Shown piece by piece: positions 1 through 5,274 of a stretch of 5,274 nucleotides of DNA. Position 1 is the first letter of the stretch. The number at the start of each line of letters is the position of its first letter. Origin of the DNA: Allobrachymonas sp. (GTDB lineage Bacteria > Pseudomonadota > Gammaproteobacteria > Burkholderiales > Burkholderiaceae_C); contig JAGPIR010000065.1 in assembly GCA_018054915.1 (NCBI GenBank), positions 1 to 5,274 on the forward strand, written 5' to 3'. The notes beneath the pieces were generated by a model. That model worked only from the letters and a program-made list of their open reading frames with translations, was not told the DNA's origin and made no database searches. Position numbers and translations under genes: made by a program.

Positions 1-1192
1 GGTCATGCAGCTCAATCTGCACAGCCGCATGGCGCAGCGGGTGCTGGTGCAACTGGCTGTTGTGCCGTACGCCCGGGAGGATGACCTGTATGCCGCCGCT
101 GGTGAGGTGCCGTGGGAAACGTGGTTTAGCGTACAGCAAACGTTCAAGATAGAGATCACCGCGCAGCGCAGTCCGCTCAAAAGCCTGAATTTTGCTGCGT
201 TGCGCATTAAAGACGCCGTGGCCGACCGCTTTCGTGCCAAGGCGGGCGTCCGTCCCAGTGTGGATACGCACTATCCCCAGGTTCGCATTCACGGCCATCT
301 CGACGCACAACACCTCACGCTGTATATCGATACGTCAGGCGAACCACTGTTCAAGCGTGGCTGGCGGCAGGACAAGGGCGACGCCCCTCTCAAGGAAACC
401 CTGGCTGCAGCCATACTGGCGGCCAGCGGCTGGCAGCCACAATCCGGGCAGGCGCTGTACGACCCGTGCTGTGGCAGCGGCACGATCGTGATCGAGGCTG
501 CCCAGATGGCATGCCGCATCGCGCCGGGCGGGCAGCGCCGTTTCGCCTTTGAGCGGTTGTTGCCGCATCAGCCTGCGTTGTGGCAACAATTGCTGCACGA
601 AGCGCGCGCTGCCGAAATCCGGCCGCAGGATATTTTCATTTTTGGCAGCGACGTGTCCCACCGCATCGTGGACTTTGCCCAGCGCAATGCCGAGCGTGCC
701 GGAGTGGCGCATGCCGTGCAACTGCGCGGGGGGGACGCATTGCAGCGCATGCCGCCCGTTGACGGCACGGGTGTCTTATTGCTCAACCCGCCGTATGGCG
801 AGCGCATTGCCGCAGCGGGCGTGGCCGGGCAGGATGCGGCCGCGCGCGCACGCCGGATGGCTGATGCGGGGCGGGAACGGGCGGTGATGACAGAGGACGC
901 GGCGAATGGCGGGGAGGCGGACTTTTTTGCGCGTCTTGCGAGCCACTGGAAGAAGCATTACGTGGGCTGGAAGGCCTGGGTATTGAGTCCGGACATGACA
1001 CTGCCGGGCCGCATGCGCCTGCAGGCGTCGCGTCGAGTGCCGCTGTGGAACGGTCCGATCGAATGCCGTCTGTTCTGCTTCGACATCGTTTCGGGCAGTC
1101 CGGTCAAAGACCGGCCAGAGCGGGATAGACCACCCGCAGAGAAAGATACGCAAGGGGTGCACAACCGCCCGCGCGGAAACGCTGCACCATGA
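1..1192 (+). CDS. THUMP-domain class I SAM-dependent rRNA methyltransferase, RlmL-like (5' incomplete)
   Basis: Predicted cytoplasmic RNA guanine-N2 methyltransferase of the COG0116/RlmL family; the E. coli RlmL domain makes m2G2445 in 23S rRNA. The frame is open to the left edge, so the ATG at 5 is internal. By alignment from memory with E. coli RlmL, about 45-60 N-terminal residues are missing. Counting from the Met at 5, the rest of the THUMP domain occupies roughly residues 1-115. The methyltransferase fold follows, with SAM-binding motif I DPCCGSGT (153-160) and catalytic motif IV NPPYGER (261-267). Residues 345-360 (VPLWNGPIECRLFCFD) close the fold. There is no C-terminal RlmK domain, unlike the roughly 700-residue enterobacterial fusion. 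Two oddities: an Ala/Arg-rich insertion at about 269-305, and a charged, probably disordered tail at 363-395. The stop overlaps the next start as ATGA, suggesting an operon. The family is secure; the exact target base is inferred. Confidence 0.93.
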   Translation, partial: VMQLNLHSRMAQRVLVQLAVVPYAREDDLYAAAGEVPWETWFSVQQTFKIEITAQRSPLKSLNFAALRIKDAVADRFRAKAGVRPSVDTHYPQVRIHGHLDAQHLTLYIDTSGEPLFKRGWRQDKGDAPLKETLAAAILAASGWQPQSGQALYDPCCGSGTIVIEAAQMACRIAPGGQRRFAFERLLPHQPALWQQLLHEARAAEIRPQDIFIFGSDVSHRIVDFAQRNAERAGVAHAVQLRGGDALQRMPPVDGTGVLLLNPPYGERIAAAGVAGQDAAARARRMADAGRERAVMTEDAANGGEADFFARLASHWKKHYVGWKAWVLSPDMTLPGRMRLQASRRVPLWNGPIECRLFCFDIVSGSPVKDRPERDRPPAEKDTQGVHNRPRGNAAP

Positions 1193-2337
1193 ACGCATTC
1201 ATGTTTCTTGTGCCGGGGCTGCGCGGTCGCGGTCTGTATCGGGCGGCAGGCGGACTGGCAGTCATCATGCTGTTGGCGCTGGGAATTTCAGGATGTGGCA
1301 GGGATGAGCAGGCGAAACAAGACGACTGGCTTCGTCAAGGAGTGGCCGCGGGCATGCACCCAAACATCCTGATGGACGCTGCGTTTGGCCCCGAAAACGG
1401 ACTGGTTTTGCCGGGCGAGGTGTATTGGCAGGCTGAACTGCTGTTGCCGCGGCATCCGGCCAATCCGGGCGTGCAGGCGCCGGCGTCGGCTGCGGACACA
1501 GTTGGGCCTGACGCATTCGAAAACCAGCGGGTGGCCGTGCGCGCGCGCGAGGCCGTGCGCCTTAGCGAAACACGGCTTGCTCTGGTGATTGAATCAGTGG
1601 CCCAGGCAGACCTGCCGCTGGGCACCAATCTTTCTGGTGTGGCGTCGGGAACAGCCGCTAATGGTGTGCCTGCCGCCACGGCAGCATCAGAGGGTCGTGT
1701 GACGGCGCCGGTTCATATCGGGGTGATTTTTTTCAAGAACGAAGCGCCAGCGCTGGCCAGTGTGGCTCCTGGCGCGGAAAACCGCACAGCGGAAAAGTGG
1801 CGGGCCACGCGTCTGGTGTCCCATGTCGATTTCATGCCGGCCGGTTCGTTGCCGGACGTGCAGGTGTACAAGCTCGATGCCAGCCGTTATCTGATCACTT
1901 ACGCGCAGTCCGCATGTCGTCAGGGTGCATGCAGCAGCCGGCTCAAGGGATATCTGCTGCAACCGGAGGCCATGACCAGCATATTCGAAACCCGCCTGGC
2001 GGGCAGCAACGCCAGACAATATGCCGATTGCATTGGACGCCTGGGGGTGACGCATGCAGGCGCCGCCGCTGCGATTGCCGGTCTGGATGAGGGGGCAGCG
2101 TCCGGGAGTGGCAAGCCAGCCGGAGGCGCGCCGGCACATGTCTGTTATGCCGTAAGCGGCGAAGTGCACCCCCTTTCACGCGGCGCCAAAACGGCCGATG
2201 TCCAGATCCGTTTTTCCGGTTTGGTGTCGGAAGCTCCCGGGCGGTTGCGTACCATTGCACAGACGCAACTGTTCCGTCTGGATGGCGGCAGACTGAAACA
2301 GATCGCTGGCGGAGAAAACCCGGTGCCAGGACCATGA
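1189..2337 (+). CDS. Uncharacterised lipoprotein
   Basis: I do not recognise this 382-residue protein. It starts with a long lipoprotein signal peptide: Arg at 12, 14 and 18, a hydrophobic stretch at about 23-33, and lipobox ISGC with Cys36 as the predicted lipidated residue. The following residue is Gly, not Asp, which would fit outer-membrane sorting under the E. coli rule. The mature part has four further cysteines (243, 248, 281, 319), enough for two disulfides. Two low-complexity Ala/Gly/Ser stretches (about 146-170 and 287-315) look like linkers between folded segments. The C-terminal part (about 317-375) alternates in a beta-rich way. The ATG at 1189 overlaps the upstream TGA, and a weak GGAAA lies 9 nt before it; the Met codon at 1201 has no visible ribosome binding site. 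The gene's end overlaps the PIN gene start, again as ATGA. No catalytic motif was seen. Confidence 0.85.
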   Translation: MNAFMFLVPGLRGRGLYRAAGGLAVIMLLALGISGCGRDEQAKQDDWLRQGVAAGMHPNILMDAAFGPENGLVLPGEVYWQAELLLPRHPANPGVQAPASAADTVGPDAFENQRVAVRAREAVRLSETRLALVIESVAQADLPLGTNLSGVASGTAANGVPAATAASEGRVTAPVHIGVIFFKNEAPALASVAPGAENRTAEKWRATRLVSHVDFMPAGSLPDVQVYKLDASRYLITYAQSACRQGACSSRLKGYLLQPEAMTSIFETRLAGSNARQYADCIGRLGVTHAGAAAAIAGLDEGAASGSGKPAGGAPAHVCYAVSGEVHPLSRGAKTADVQIRFSGLVSEAPGRLRTIAQTQLFRLDGGRLKQIAGGENPVPGP

Positions 2338-2843
2338 CCCCCGATCTGGAGCCGATGTCTGCCGCGGCGATTGATCCGGGCCCGCCGGTTGCAATGGTGC
2401 AGGCGTGCACATGGCCGTGCGTGGTGCTCGACACCAATATCGTGCTGGATGTTCTGGTGTTTCAGGAACCAGCCGCTCTTGCGTTGCGCGTGGCGCTGGA
2501 GGCTGCAAGCCTGCAATGGCTGGCCACTTCGCGCATGCGGGACGAACTGCAGCGCGTACTGGGCTATCCGCAAATTGAGCAGCGGCTGCATTTTCATGGA
2601 CTGACGCCTGAACAGGTGCTGACCCGGCGGGACCGCTGGGTGCGGCAGGTTCCAGCGGCACCGCGTTGCGCCTGCATCTGCAAGGATGCCGATGACCAGT
2701 GTTTCATCGATCTGGCCGTGGCACACGGTGCCCTGCTGCTGAGCAAGGACGACCAGGTGCTCAGGCTGCGCAAGCGGCTGGCGCGTCAGGGGGTGGTGGT
2801 CAGCCGCCAGTTTCCTGTCCGGGATGCGGCCGTGCAGCCCTGA
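2334..2843 (+). CDS. PIN-domain putative ribonuclease (VapC-like, COG1569 / TIGR00305 family)
   Basis: A 169-residue protein with the PIN fold, a Mg2+-dependent nuclease domain related to VapC toxins and often labelled 'putative toxin-antitoxin system toxin component, PIN family'. The acidic-site motifs are in order: VVLDTNIVLD with Asp33 and Asn35, Glu71 in RDELQRVL, DADDQ with Asp118, Asp120 and Asp121, and SKDDQVL with Asp139. The active site therefore looks intact. The start at 2334 gives an ATGA overlap with the lipoprotein gene and has AGGA only 2 nt upstream. In-frame ATGs at 2355 and 2394 would also keep the whole domain, which begins near residue 29, so the true start is uncertain. 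No small antitoxin gene is adjacent: upstream is the lipoprotein, downstream a convergent transporter gene. Whether it is a toxin or an RNA-processing enzyme cannot be told from sequence. Confidence 0.9.
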   Translation: MTPDLEPMSAAAIDPGPPVAMVQACTWPCVVLDTNIVLDVLVFQEPAALALRVALEAASLQWLATSRMRDELQRVLGYPQIEQRLHFHGLTPEQVLTRRDRWVRQVPAAPRCACICKDADDQCFIDLAVAHGALLLSKDDQVLRLRKRLARQGVVVSRQFPVRDAAVQP

Positions 2844-2864
2844 GCGCAGTGCTGGCGGAGGGCT
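2836..2864. terminator. Weak inverted repeat across the convergent gene ends
   Basis: AGCCCT (2836-2841) and AGGGCT (2859-2864) form a 6-bp perfect stem with a 17-nt loop. It spans the stop codon of the PIN gene and reaches into the stop codon of the opposing BMP gene. A second tiny hairpin, ACCG-GCTAAA-CGGT, follows at 2865-2878. Neither is followed by a T-run on either strand, so this is not a classical intrinsic terminator. It could be a weak bidirectional terminator or an RNA 3'-end stabilising hairpin, or chance in GC-rich DNA. Confidence 0.25.
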
Positions 2865-3951
2865 ACCGGCTAAACGGTGCAGCCTGCACGCCCTGCAGCA
2901 GCCAGTCCATGCCCAGAATCTGCTCGTCGCTCAAGGTCTTGCCGGCAGCAAGCCGGAACTTGCCATCCTGGCTTTGCAGCGGGCCGGTGAACGGGTGCAG
3001 GCGGGCGGCAGCGATGTCGGCCTGGCGGGCCAGAACTTCCTTTTTCACTGCGGCGGGTACTGCGGGGCCGAATTCGCCCACACGCACCGCGCCTTGCTTC
3101 ACGCCCTGCCACACGTTCTGGCTGCGCCACTGGCCGGCCTGCAGGGCGCGGATGCGGCCCGTTTCATAATCGCCCCAGTGGTGGGTGACGGCCACGATCT
3201 GCGCCGTGGGCGCGAATTTGCGCATATCGGAATGGTAGGCCACCACGTACTTTCCGCGCTCCTGCGCAGCCGTGGCCACGGCGGTCGATGCGGTGTGGAA
3301 GGCGAGTACATCGGCGCCCTGATCCATGAGGAGCATGGCGGCATCGCGCTCCCGCGCGGGGTTGAACCATTCGTTGAGCCAGATCACGCGCACCGTGGCC
3401 TGCGGGTTGACCGAGCGCACGCCCAGGGCGAAGGCGTTGATGCCCTGCAGCACTTCCGGAATGGGAAACCCGGCCACGTAGCCCACCATCTGGCTTTTGC
3501 TCATGCGCCCGGCTGCGATGCCCGCAAGGTAGCGGCCTTCGTAATAACGCGCGTTGGCCGTGGCCACGTTGGGTGCGCGCTTGTAGCCGGTGAGCACCTC
3601 GAACTTCACGTCCGGGAAATCGCGCGCCACCTTCATGGCCGGCTCCATATAGCCGAAGCTGGTGGTGAAAATGATCTGGTTGCCCTGCATGGCCAGGTCG
3701 CGCAGTACGCGCTCGGCGTCCGGCCCTTCAGGCACATTGGCCACATGGGTGGTTTGCACGCTGCGGCCCAGCTGTTGCTGCACCTGCTGGCGTGCGGTTT
3801 CGTGTTGACGCGTCCAGCCGGCTTCGGTAATTGGCGACATGTAGATCCATGCGGCCTTGACCGGTGTTTGCTGGGGAGGGGCTGCCTGCGTGGCTGTTGC
3901 GGCAAGCAGCGAAAAGGCCGCCACAAGTGTGGCCGCGAGGTTTTTGTACAT
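2863..3951 (-). CDS. BMP-family ABC transporter substrate-binding protein (PnrA/Med-like)
   Basis: A 362-residue periplasmic binding protein of the basic membrane protein (BMP) family, whose characterised relatives such as PnrA bind purine nucleosides for ABC import. A Sec signal peptide is clear: Lys3, hydrophobic core about 5-18, and cleavage probably after Ala23 (TQA/APP). The mature chain has no lipobox and no cysteine anywhere, so it should be soluble, unlike many lipid-anchored BMP proteins. Family hallmarks include YYEGRYLAGIAAGRMSKSQ (136-154), the following VGYVAGFPIPEV (156-167) with NP at 182-183, and GADVLAFHT (212-220). Start ATG at 3951 has a good ribosome binding site, AGAGGAA, and an upstream ATG is followed directly by TAG. 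No permease or ATPase gene is adjacent: fur lies upstream on the same strand and the PIN gene converges downstream. The ligand is unknown; purine nucleoside or nucleobase is an inference from the family. Confidence 0.93.
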   Translation of the reverse strand: MYKNLAATLVAAFSLLAATATQAAPPQQTPVKAAWIYMSPITEAGWTRQHETARQQVQQQLGRSVQTTHVANVPEGPDAERVLRDLAMQGNQIIFTTSFGYMEPAMKVARDFPDVKFEVLTGYKRAPNVATANARYYEGRYLAGIAAGRMSKSQMVGYVAGFPIPEVLQGINAFALGVRSVNPQATVRVIWLNEWFNPARERDAAMLLMDQGADVLAFHTASTAVATAAQERGKYVVAYHSDMRKFAPTAQIVAVTHHWGDYETGRIRALQAGQWRSQNVWQGVKQGAVRVGEFGPAVPAAVKKEVLARQADIAAARLHPFTGPLQSQDGKFRLAAGKTLSDEQILGMDWLLQGVQAAPFSR

Positions 3952-3955
3952 GGTG

Positions 3956-3962
3956 TTCCTCT
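3956..3962 (-). promoter_or_regulatory. Ribosome binding site of the BMP gene
   Basis: Read on the - strand this is AGAGGAA, 4 nt before the ATG at 3951. It is a strong Shine-Dalgarno match and fixes the start, because the only nearby upstream ATG (in the leader) is immediately followed by TAG. Confidence 0.75.
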
Positions 3963-4017
3963 ACATGGCTCCGGTTGGTCAATGCGAGCCGGATGGAGCA
4001 GAACCGGCAAAGGCGAG

Positions 4018-4023
4018 ATTGTA
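4018..4023 (-). promoter_or_regulatory. Candidate -10 element for the BMP gene
   Basis: TACAAT on the - strand matches the sigma-70 -10 consensus at 5 of 6 positions. It would place the transcript start near 4011, giving a leader of about 60 nt. The lack of a clear -35 hexamer or extended -10 keeps this tentative; an activator-dependent promoter would be one explanation. Confidence 0.35.
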
Positions 4024-4159
4024 GGGCCTGTTGGTAGCTACTGGCCGCGACCAAGAGCGGTTGTGTCGCCGCCAGGGTCTGTCCAATTGGTGGCCACACC
4101 CCGTGCGCAGAACCGTTGCGGCCGGGTGAGGGGGCCTTCAATAGGCAGCTTCGAATGGG

Positions 4160-4591
4160 TCAGGTCTTATCCCGGTGCGGGCAGCCGGTCCTGGTGCAAT
4201 GGGCGTAGAGGCTTAGTGAATGCTCGCTCAAGCGATAACCCTTGTCGCGGGCGATGCGATGCTGGAGTTTCTCGATTTCGGCATCGTAAAACTCCTCGAC
4301 ATGACCGCAGTCCAGGCATACCAGATGGTCATGGTGCAGGCCTTCGTCGAGTTCATAAATCGCCTTGTCGCCGTCAAAACTGTTGCGGCACAGCAGCCCG
4401 GCCTGCTCAAACTGGGCCAACACCCGGTAAATGGTGGCCATGCCCACATCCAGTCCTTGCTGCAGCAGCGTCCGATAGACGTCTTCGGCGCTCATGTGGC
4501 GCTGCGTGGCGTTTTGGAACAGGCCGAGAATCTTCATGCGGGGTCCGGTGGCCTTGAGGCCGGAGTTTTTTATTTCTTCAGCAGGATCCAT
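4160..4591 (-). CDS. fur: Ferric uptake regulator Fur
   Basis: A 143-residue Fe2+-responsive dimeric repressor, the usual Fur length, acting in the cytoplasm on iron-uptake and oxidative-stress genes. The N-terminal winged helix carries SGLKATGPR (10-18) and the recognition-helix region GMATIYRVLAQFEQAGL (50-66). The metal-binding residues are all present, one position lower than in E. coli Fur: His32, Glu80, His87, His89 and Glu100 for one site, and His86, Asp88, Glu107 and His124 for the other. Zinc cysteines CxxC (92, 95) and CxxxxC (132, 137) are also present, so the protein should be fully functional. The ATG at 4591 (MDPAEEIKNSG) is chosen because GGAG lies 9 nt upstream and it matches family N-termini; an in-frame GTG at 4624 would add 11 unsupported residues. 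It is divergent from bamE, a known arrangement in proteobacteria. Confidence 0.97.
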   Translation of the reverse strand: MDPAEEIKNSGLKATGPRMKILGLFQNATQRHMSAEDVYRTLLQQGLDVGMATIYRVLAQFEQAGLLCRNSFDGDKAIYELDEGLHHDHLVCLDCGHVEEFYDAEIEKLQHRIARDKGYRLSEHSLSLYAHCTRTGCPHRDKT

Positions 4592-4600
4592 GCCTGGGGT

Positions 4601-4604
4601 CTCC
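4601..4604 (-). promoter_or_regulatory. Ribosome binding site deciding the fur start
   Basis: Read on the - strand this is GGAG, 9 nt before the ATG at 4591. It supports that ATG over the upstream in-frame GTG at 4624. Confidence 0.6.
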
Positions 4605-4634
4605 AAGAGCAAATGACGGCACACTACAGTCCTT

Positions 4635-4662
4635 GCCTGCCATGCAGGCTGCTTTGCAGGCT
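4635..4662. repeat. Inverted plus direct repeat of GCAGGC(T)
   Basis: Three copies of one 6-base unit: GCCTGC (4635-4640, inverted), GCAGGC (4644-4649) and GCAGGC (4656-4661). The two direct copies extend to GCAGGCT and start 12 bp apart, close to one helical turn. They sit just upstream of the candidate bamE -10, so this could be a protein-binding site or, transcribed, a small hairpin. The pattern is seen directly; the function is unknown. Confidence 0.5.
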
Positions 4663-4668
4663 AGCCGC

Positions 4669-4674
4669 TACAAT
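4669..4674 (+). promoter_or_regulatory. Candidate -10 element for bamE
   Basis: TACAAT matches the sigma-70 -10 consensus at 5 of 6 positions and would start transcription near 4681, giving a leader of about 108 nt. No convincing -35 hexamer lies at 16-18 nt spacing; that position is occupied by the GCAGGC repeat. Confidence 0.4.
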
Positions 4675-4777
4675 GCGCGCAACAGGAAAAACCGGGCGTC
4701 CGCAGGGAAAATGACCATGCAGCACCGCCCGCACATTTGCGCAGTTGCGCCTGTTATCGCGTTCATTTTGCCTCAAC

Positions 4778-4781
4778 GGAG
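4778..4781 (+). promoter_or_regulatory. Ribosome binding site of bamE
   Basis: GGAG with 7 nt spacing to the ATG at 4789, a normal Shine-Dalgarno arrangement that fixes the bamE start. Confidence 0.7.
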
Positions 4782-4788
4782 CATTTCC

Positions 4789-5274
4789 ATGAAAGCCATC
4801 CCCTTCGTCCGCTGCCGTTCCGGCTGGAAGCCGTTGCGGGCTGCGGCATTGTCCCTGATGGTGACTGCCGCTGCCTTGTCAGGCTGCGGCATTTACCGGC
4901 ATGAGGTGCTGCAGGGCAACTTCATTTCCAGGGAGCAGGCGCAGGCCTTGCAGGTTGGCCAAACGCGTGCGCAGGTGCGCCAAATTCTGGGAACGCCGCT
5001 GCTCGTGGACATGTTCCGCGCCGAGCGCTGGGATTATGTCTTCACCATGCAAAACCGTCCCGGCGTGGTGCCGCAGAAATATGCAGTGTCGGCATTCTTT
5101 TCTGGCGATGTGCTGACGCGCGTTGAAGGCGCGGACGGGCTGCCAACCGAGCAGGAATTTGTCGACCTGATCGGCAGCAGAAAAACCTACAAGCCCCGTA
5201 ATTTGCAGGCAGCCCCGGAACAGCTTGCACGCTTTGCCGAAACAAACAAACCGCCCGTTTTGCAGGAGCAGCCA
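4789..5274 (+). CDS. bamE: Outer membrane protein assembly factor BamE (SmpA/OmlA), 3' incomplete
   Basis: Lipoprotein subunit of the BAM complex, which folds beta-barrel proteins into the outer membrane; BamE binds BamD/BamA and phosphatidylglycerol. The frame is open for 162 codons to the right edge with no stop, so the gene continues outside. A lipoprotein signal peptide ends in lipobox LSGC with Cys33; the next residue is Gly, fitting outer-membrane sorting. The SmpA/OmlA domain follows, with signature YRHEVLQGNFIS (36-47), VGQTRAQVRQILGTPLL (56-72) and RWDYVF (80-85), all close to E. coli BamE (YR..I.QGN, VGMT, LGTP, W.YVF). E. coli BamE is only about 113 residues; here a tail beyond about residue 115 (EQEFVDLIGSRKTYKP and onward) forms a C-terminal extension, as I would expect for Burkholderiales. 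It is divergent from fur; dapB often follows in this order but lies outside the window. Confidence 0.95.
   Translation, partial: MKAIPFVRCRSGWKPLRAAALSLMVTAAALSGCGIYRHEVLQGNFISREQAQALQVGQTRAQVRQILGTPLLVDMFRAERWDYVFTMQNRPGVVPQKYAVSAFFSGDVLTRVEGADGLPTEQEFVDLIGSRKTYKPRNLQAAPEQLARFAETNKPPVLQEQP

Larger units (their letters stand above)
3952..4159 (-). other. Intergenic region between fur and the BMP gene; candidate BMP promoter
   Basis: A 208-bp stretch with no convincing gene. On the - strand a TACAAT (4018-4023) resembles a sigma-70 -10 element about 65 nt before the BMP start, but no good -35 hexamer lies 16-18 nt upstream of it. Several short palindromes occur: CCAATTGG (4083-4090) directly abutting GTGGCCAC (4090-4097), and GTAGCTAC (4034-4041). 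In the putative leader, CCGGTT (3971-3976) can pair with AACCGG (4002-4007) across 25 nt. No T-rich intrinsic terminator for fur was seen. I see no recognisable riboswitch. Confidence 0.4.
4592..4788. promoter_or_regulatory. Divergent fur/bamE promoter region with repeat cluster
   Basis: A 197-bp non-coding region between two divergent starts, so it must hold promoters for both. A perfect inverted repeat GCCTGC-CAT-GCAGGC (4635-4649) shares its right arm with a direct repeat GCAGGCT (4644-4650 and 4656-4662), followed by the palindrome GGCTAGCC (4659-4666). Immediately after lies TACAAT (4669-4674), a candidate -10 for bamE. Further right, TTGCGC is tandemly repeated (4737-4742 and 4745-4750). 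For fur, only a weak TGTAGT -10-like site (4623-4628, - strand) was seen. No AT-rich Fur box is evident by eye, so autoregulation by Fur is not supported here. Confidence 0.6.

Noticed and set aside
5..7. ATG at 5 as the true start of the methyltransferase
   Set aside because: The frame is open upstream to the edge, and the following residues align to the middle of the THUMP domain, so the N-terminus must lie outside the window.
728..734. Run of seven G in the methyltransferase gene as a possible phase-variable tract
   Set aside because: The frame is intact with conserved motifs on both sides, and a 7-base run is short for phase variation; it is more likely ordinary GC-rich sequence.
776..1198. 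140-codon antisense ORF under the methyltransferase end
   Set aside because: It overlaps a conserved coding region on the other strand and shows no domain or ribosome binding site.
1687..2169. 160-codon antisense ORF under the lipoprotein gene
   Set aside because: Although the sense gene is uncharacterised, it has a signal peptide, lipobox and coupled start and stop, while the antisense frame has none of these.
2824..4557. A 577-codon open frame on the + strand, antisense to the BMP gene, the intergenic region and most of fur
   Set aside because: The opposite strand carries two clear protein families (BMP and Fur) with intact motifs. The + frame has no recognisable domain, no good ribosome binding site and an Arg/Gly/His-rich composition typical of antisense frames in GC-rich DNA.
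4592..4624. GTG start at 4624 for fur, adding 11 residues
   Set aside because: The ATG at 4591 has a well-spaced GGAG and gives the normal Fur N-terminus; the added residues match nothing in the family.
4592..4788. Fur box giving Fur autoregulation
   Set aside because: No AT-rich match to the GATAAT-type consensus was visible on either strand; a position-weight-matrix scan would be needed to find a weak one.

Overview
The window looks like a chromosomal segment of a GC-rich betaproteobacterium, most likely of the order Burkholderiales. The evidence is a divergent fur/bamE pair with a C-terminally extended BamE, a single-domain THUMP rRNA methyltransferase (not the RlmKL fusion seen in E. coli), and a purely housekeeping or metabolic gene set with no mobile elements. 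The genus cannot be fixed from the sequence alone.

Left part (1-2843, + strand): three genes joined by two 4-base ATGA stop/start overlaps. They encode the 3' portion of an RlmL-type THUMP-domain RNA methyltransferase (its start lies outside the window), an uncharacterised lipoprotein, and a PIN-fold putative RNase of the COG1569 type. The overlaps argue for one transcript and translational coupling. No antitoxin gene is visible for the PIN protein.

Middle (2863-4591, - strand): the PIN gene converges on a gene for a BMP-family (PnrA/Med-like) periplasmic substrate-binding protein. The 19-bp gap between them lies within a short inverted repeat. The binding protein stands alone, with no permease or ATPase gene beside it here. 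Upstream of it is a 208-bp non-coding stretch, then fur, the ferric uptake regulator, on the same strand.

Right part (4592-5274): a 197-bp intergenic region holds a cluster of short palindromes and direct repeats plus a TACAAT -10-like element, between the divergent fur and bamE starts. bamE (smpA/omlA), encoding the BamE lipoprotein of the outer-membrane beta-barrel assembly machine, runs off the right edge without a stop codon.

I found no RNA genes, insertion sequences, CRISPR arrays or prophage genes. I see no clear case for a wholly new system. The most unusual items are the coupled methyltransferase/lipoprotein/PIN trio, the unrecognised lipoprotein, the insertion in the methyltransferase after its NPPY motif, and the repeat cluster between fur and bamE.
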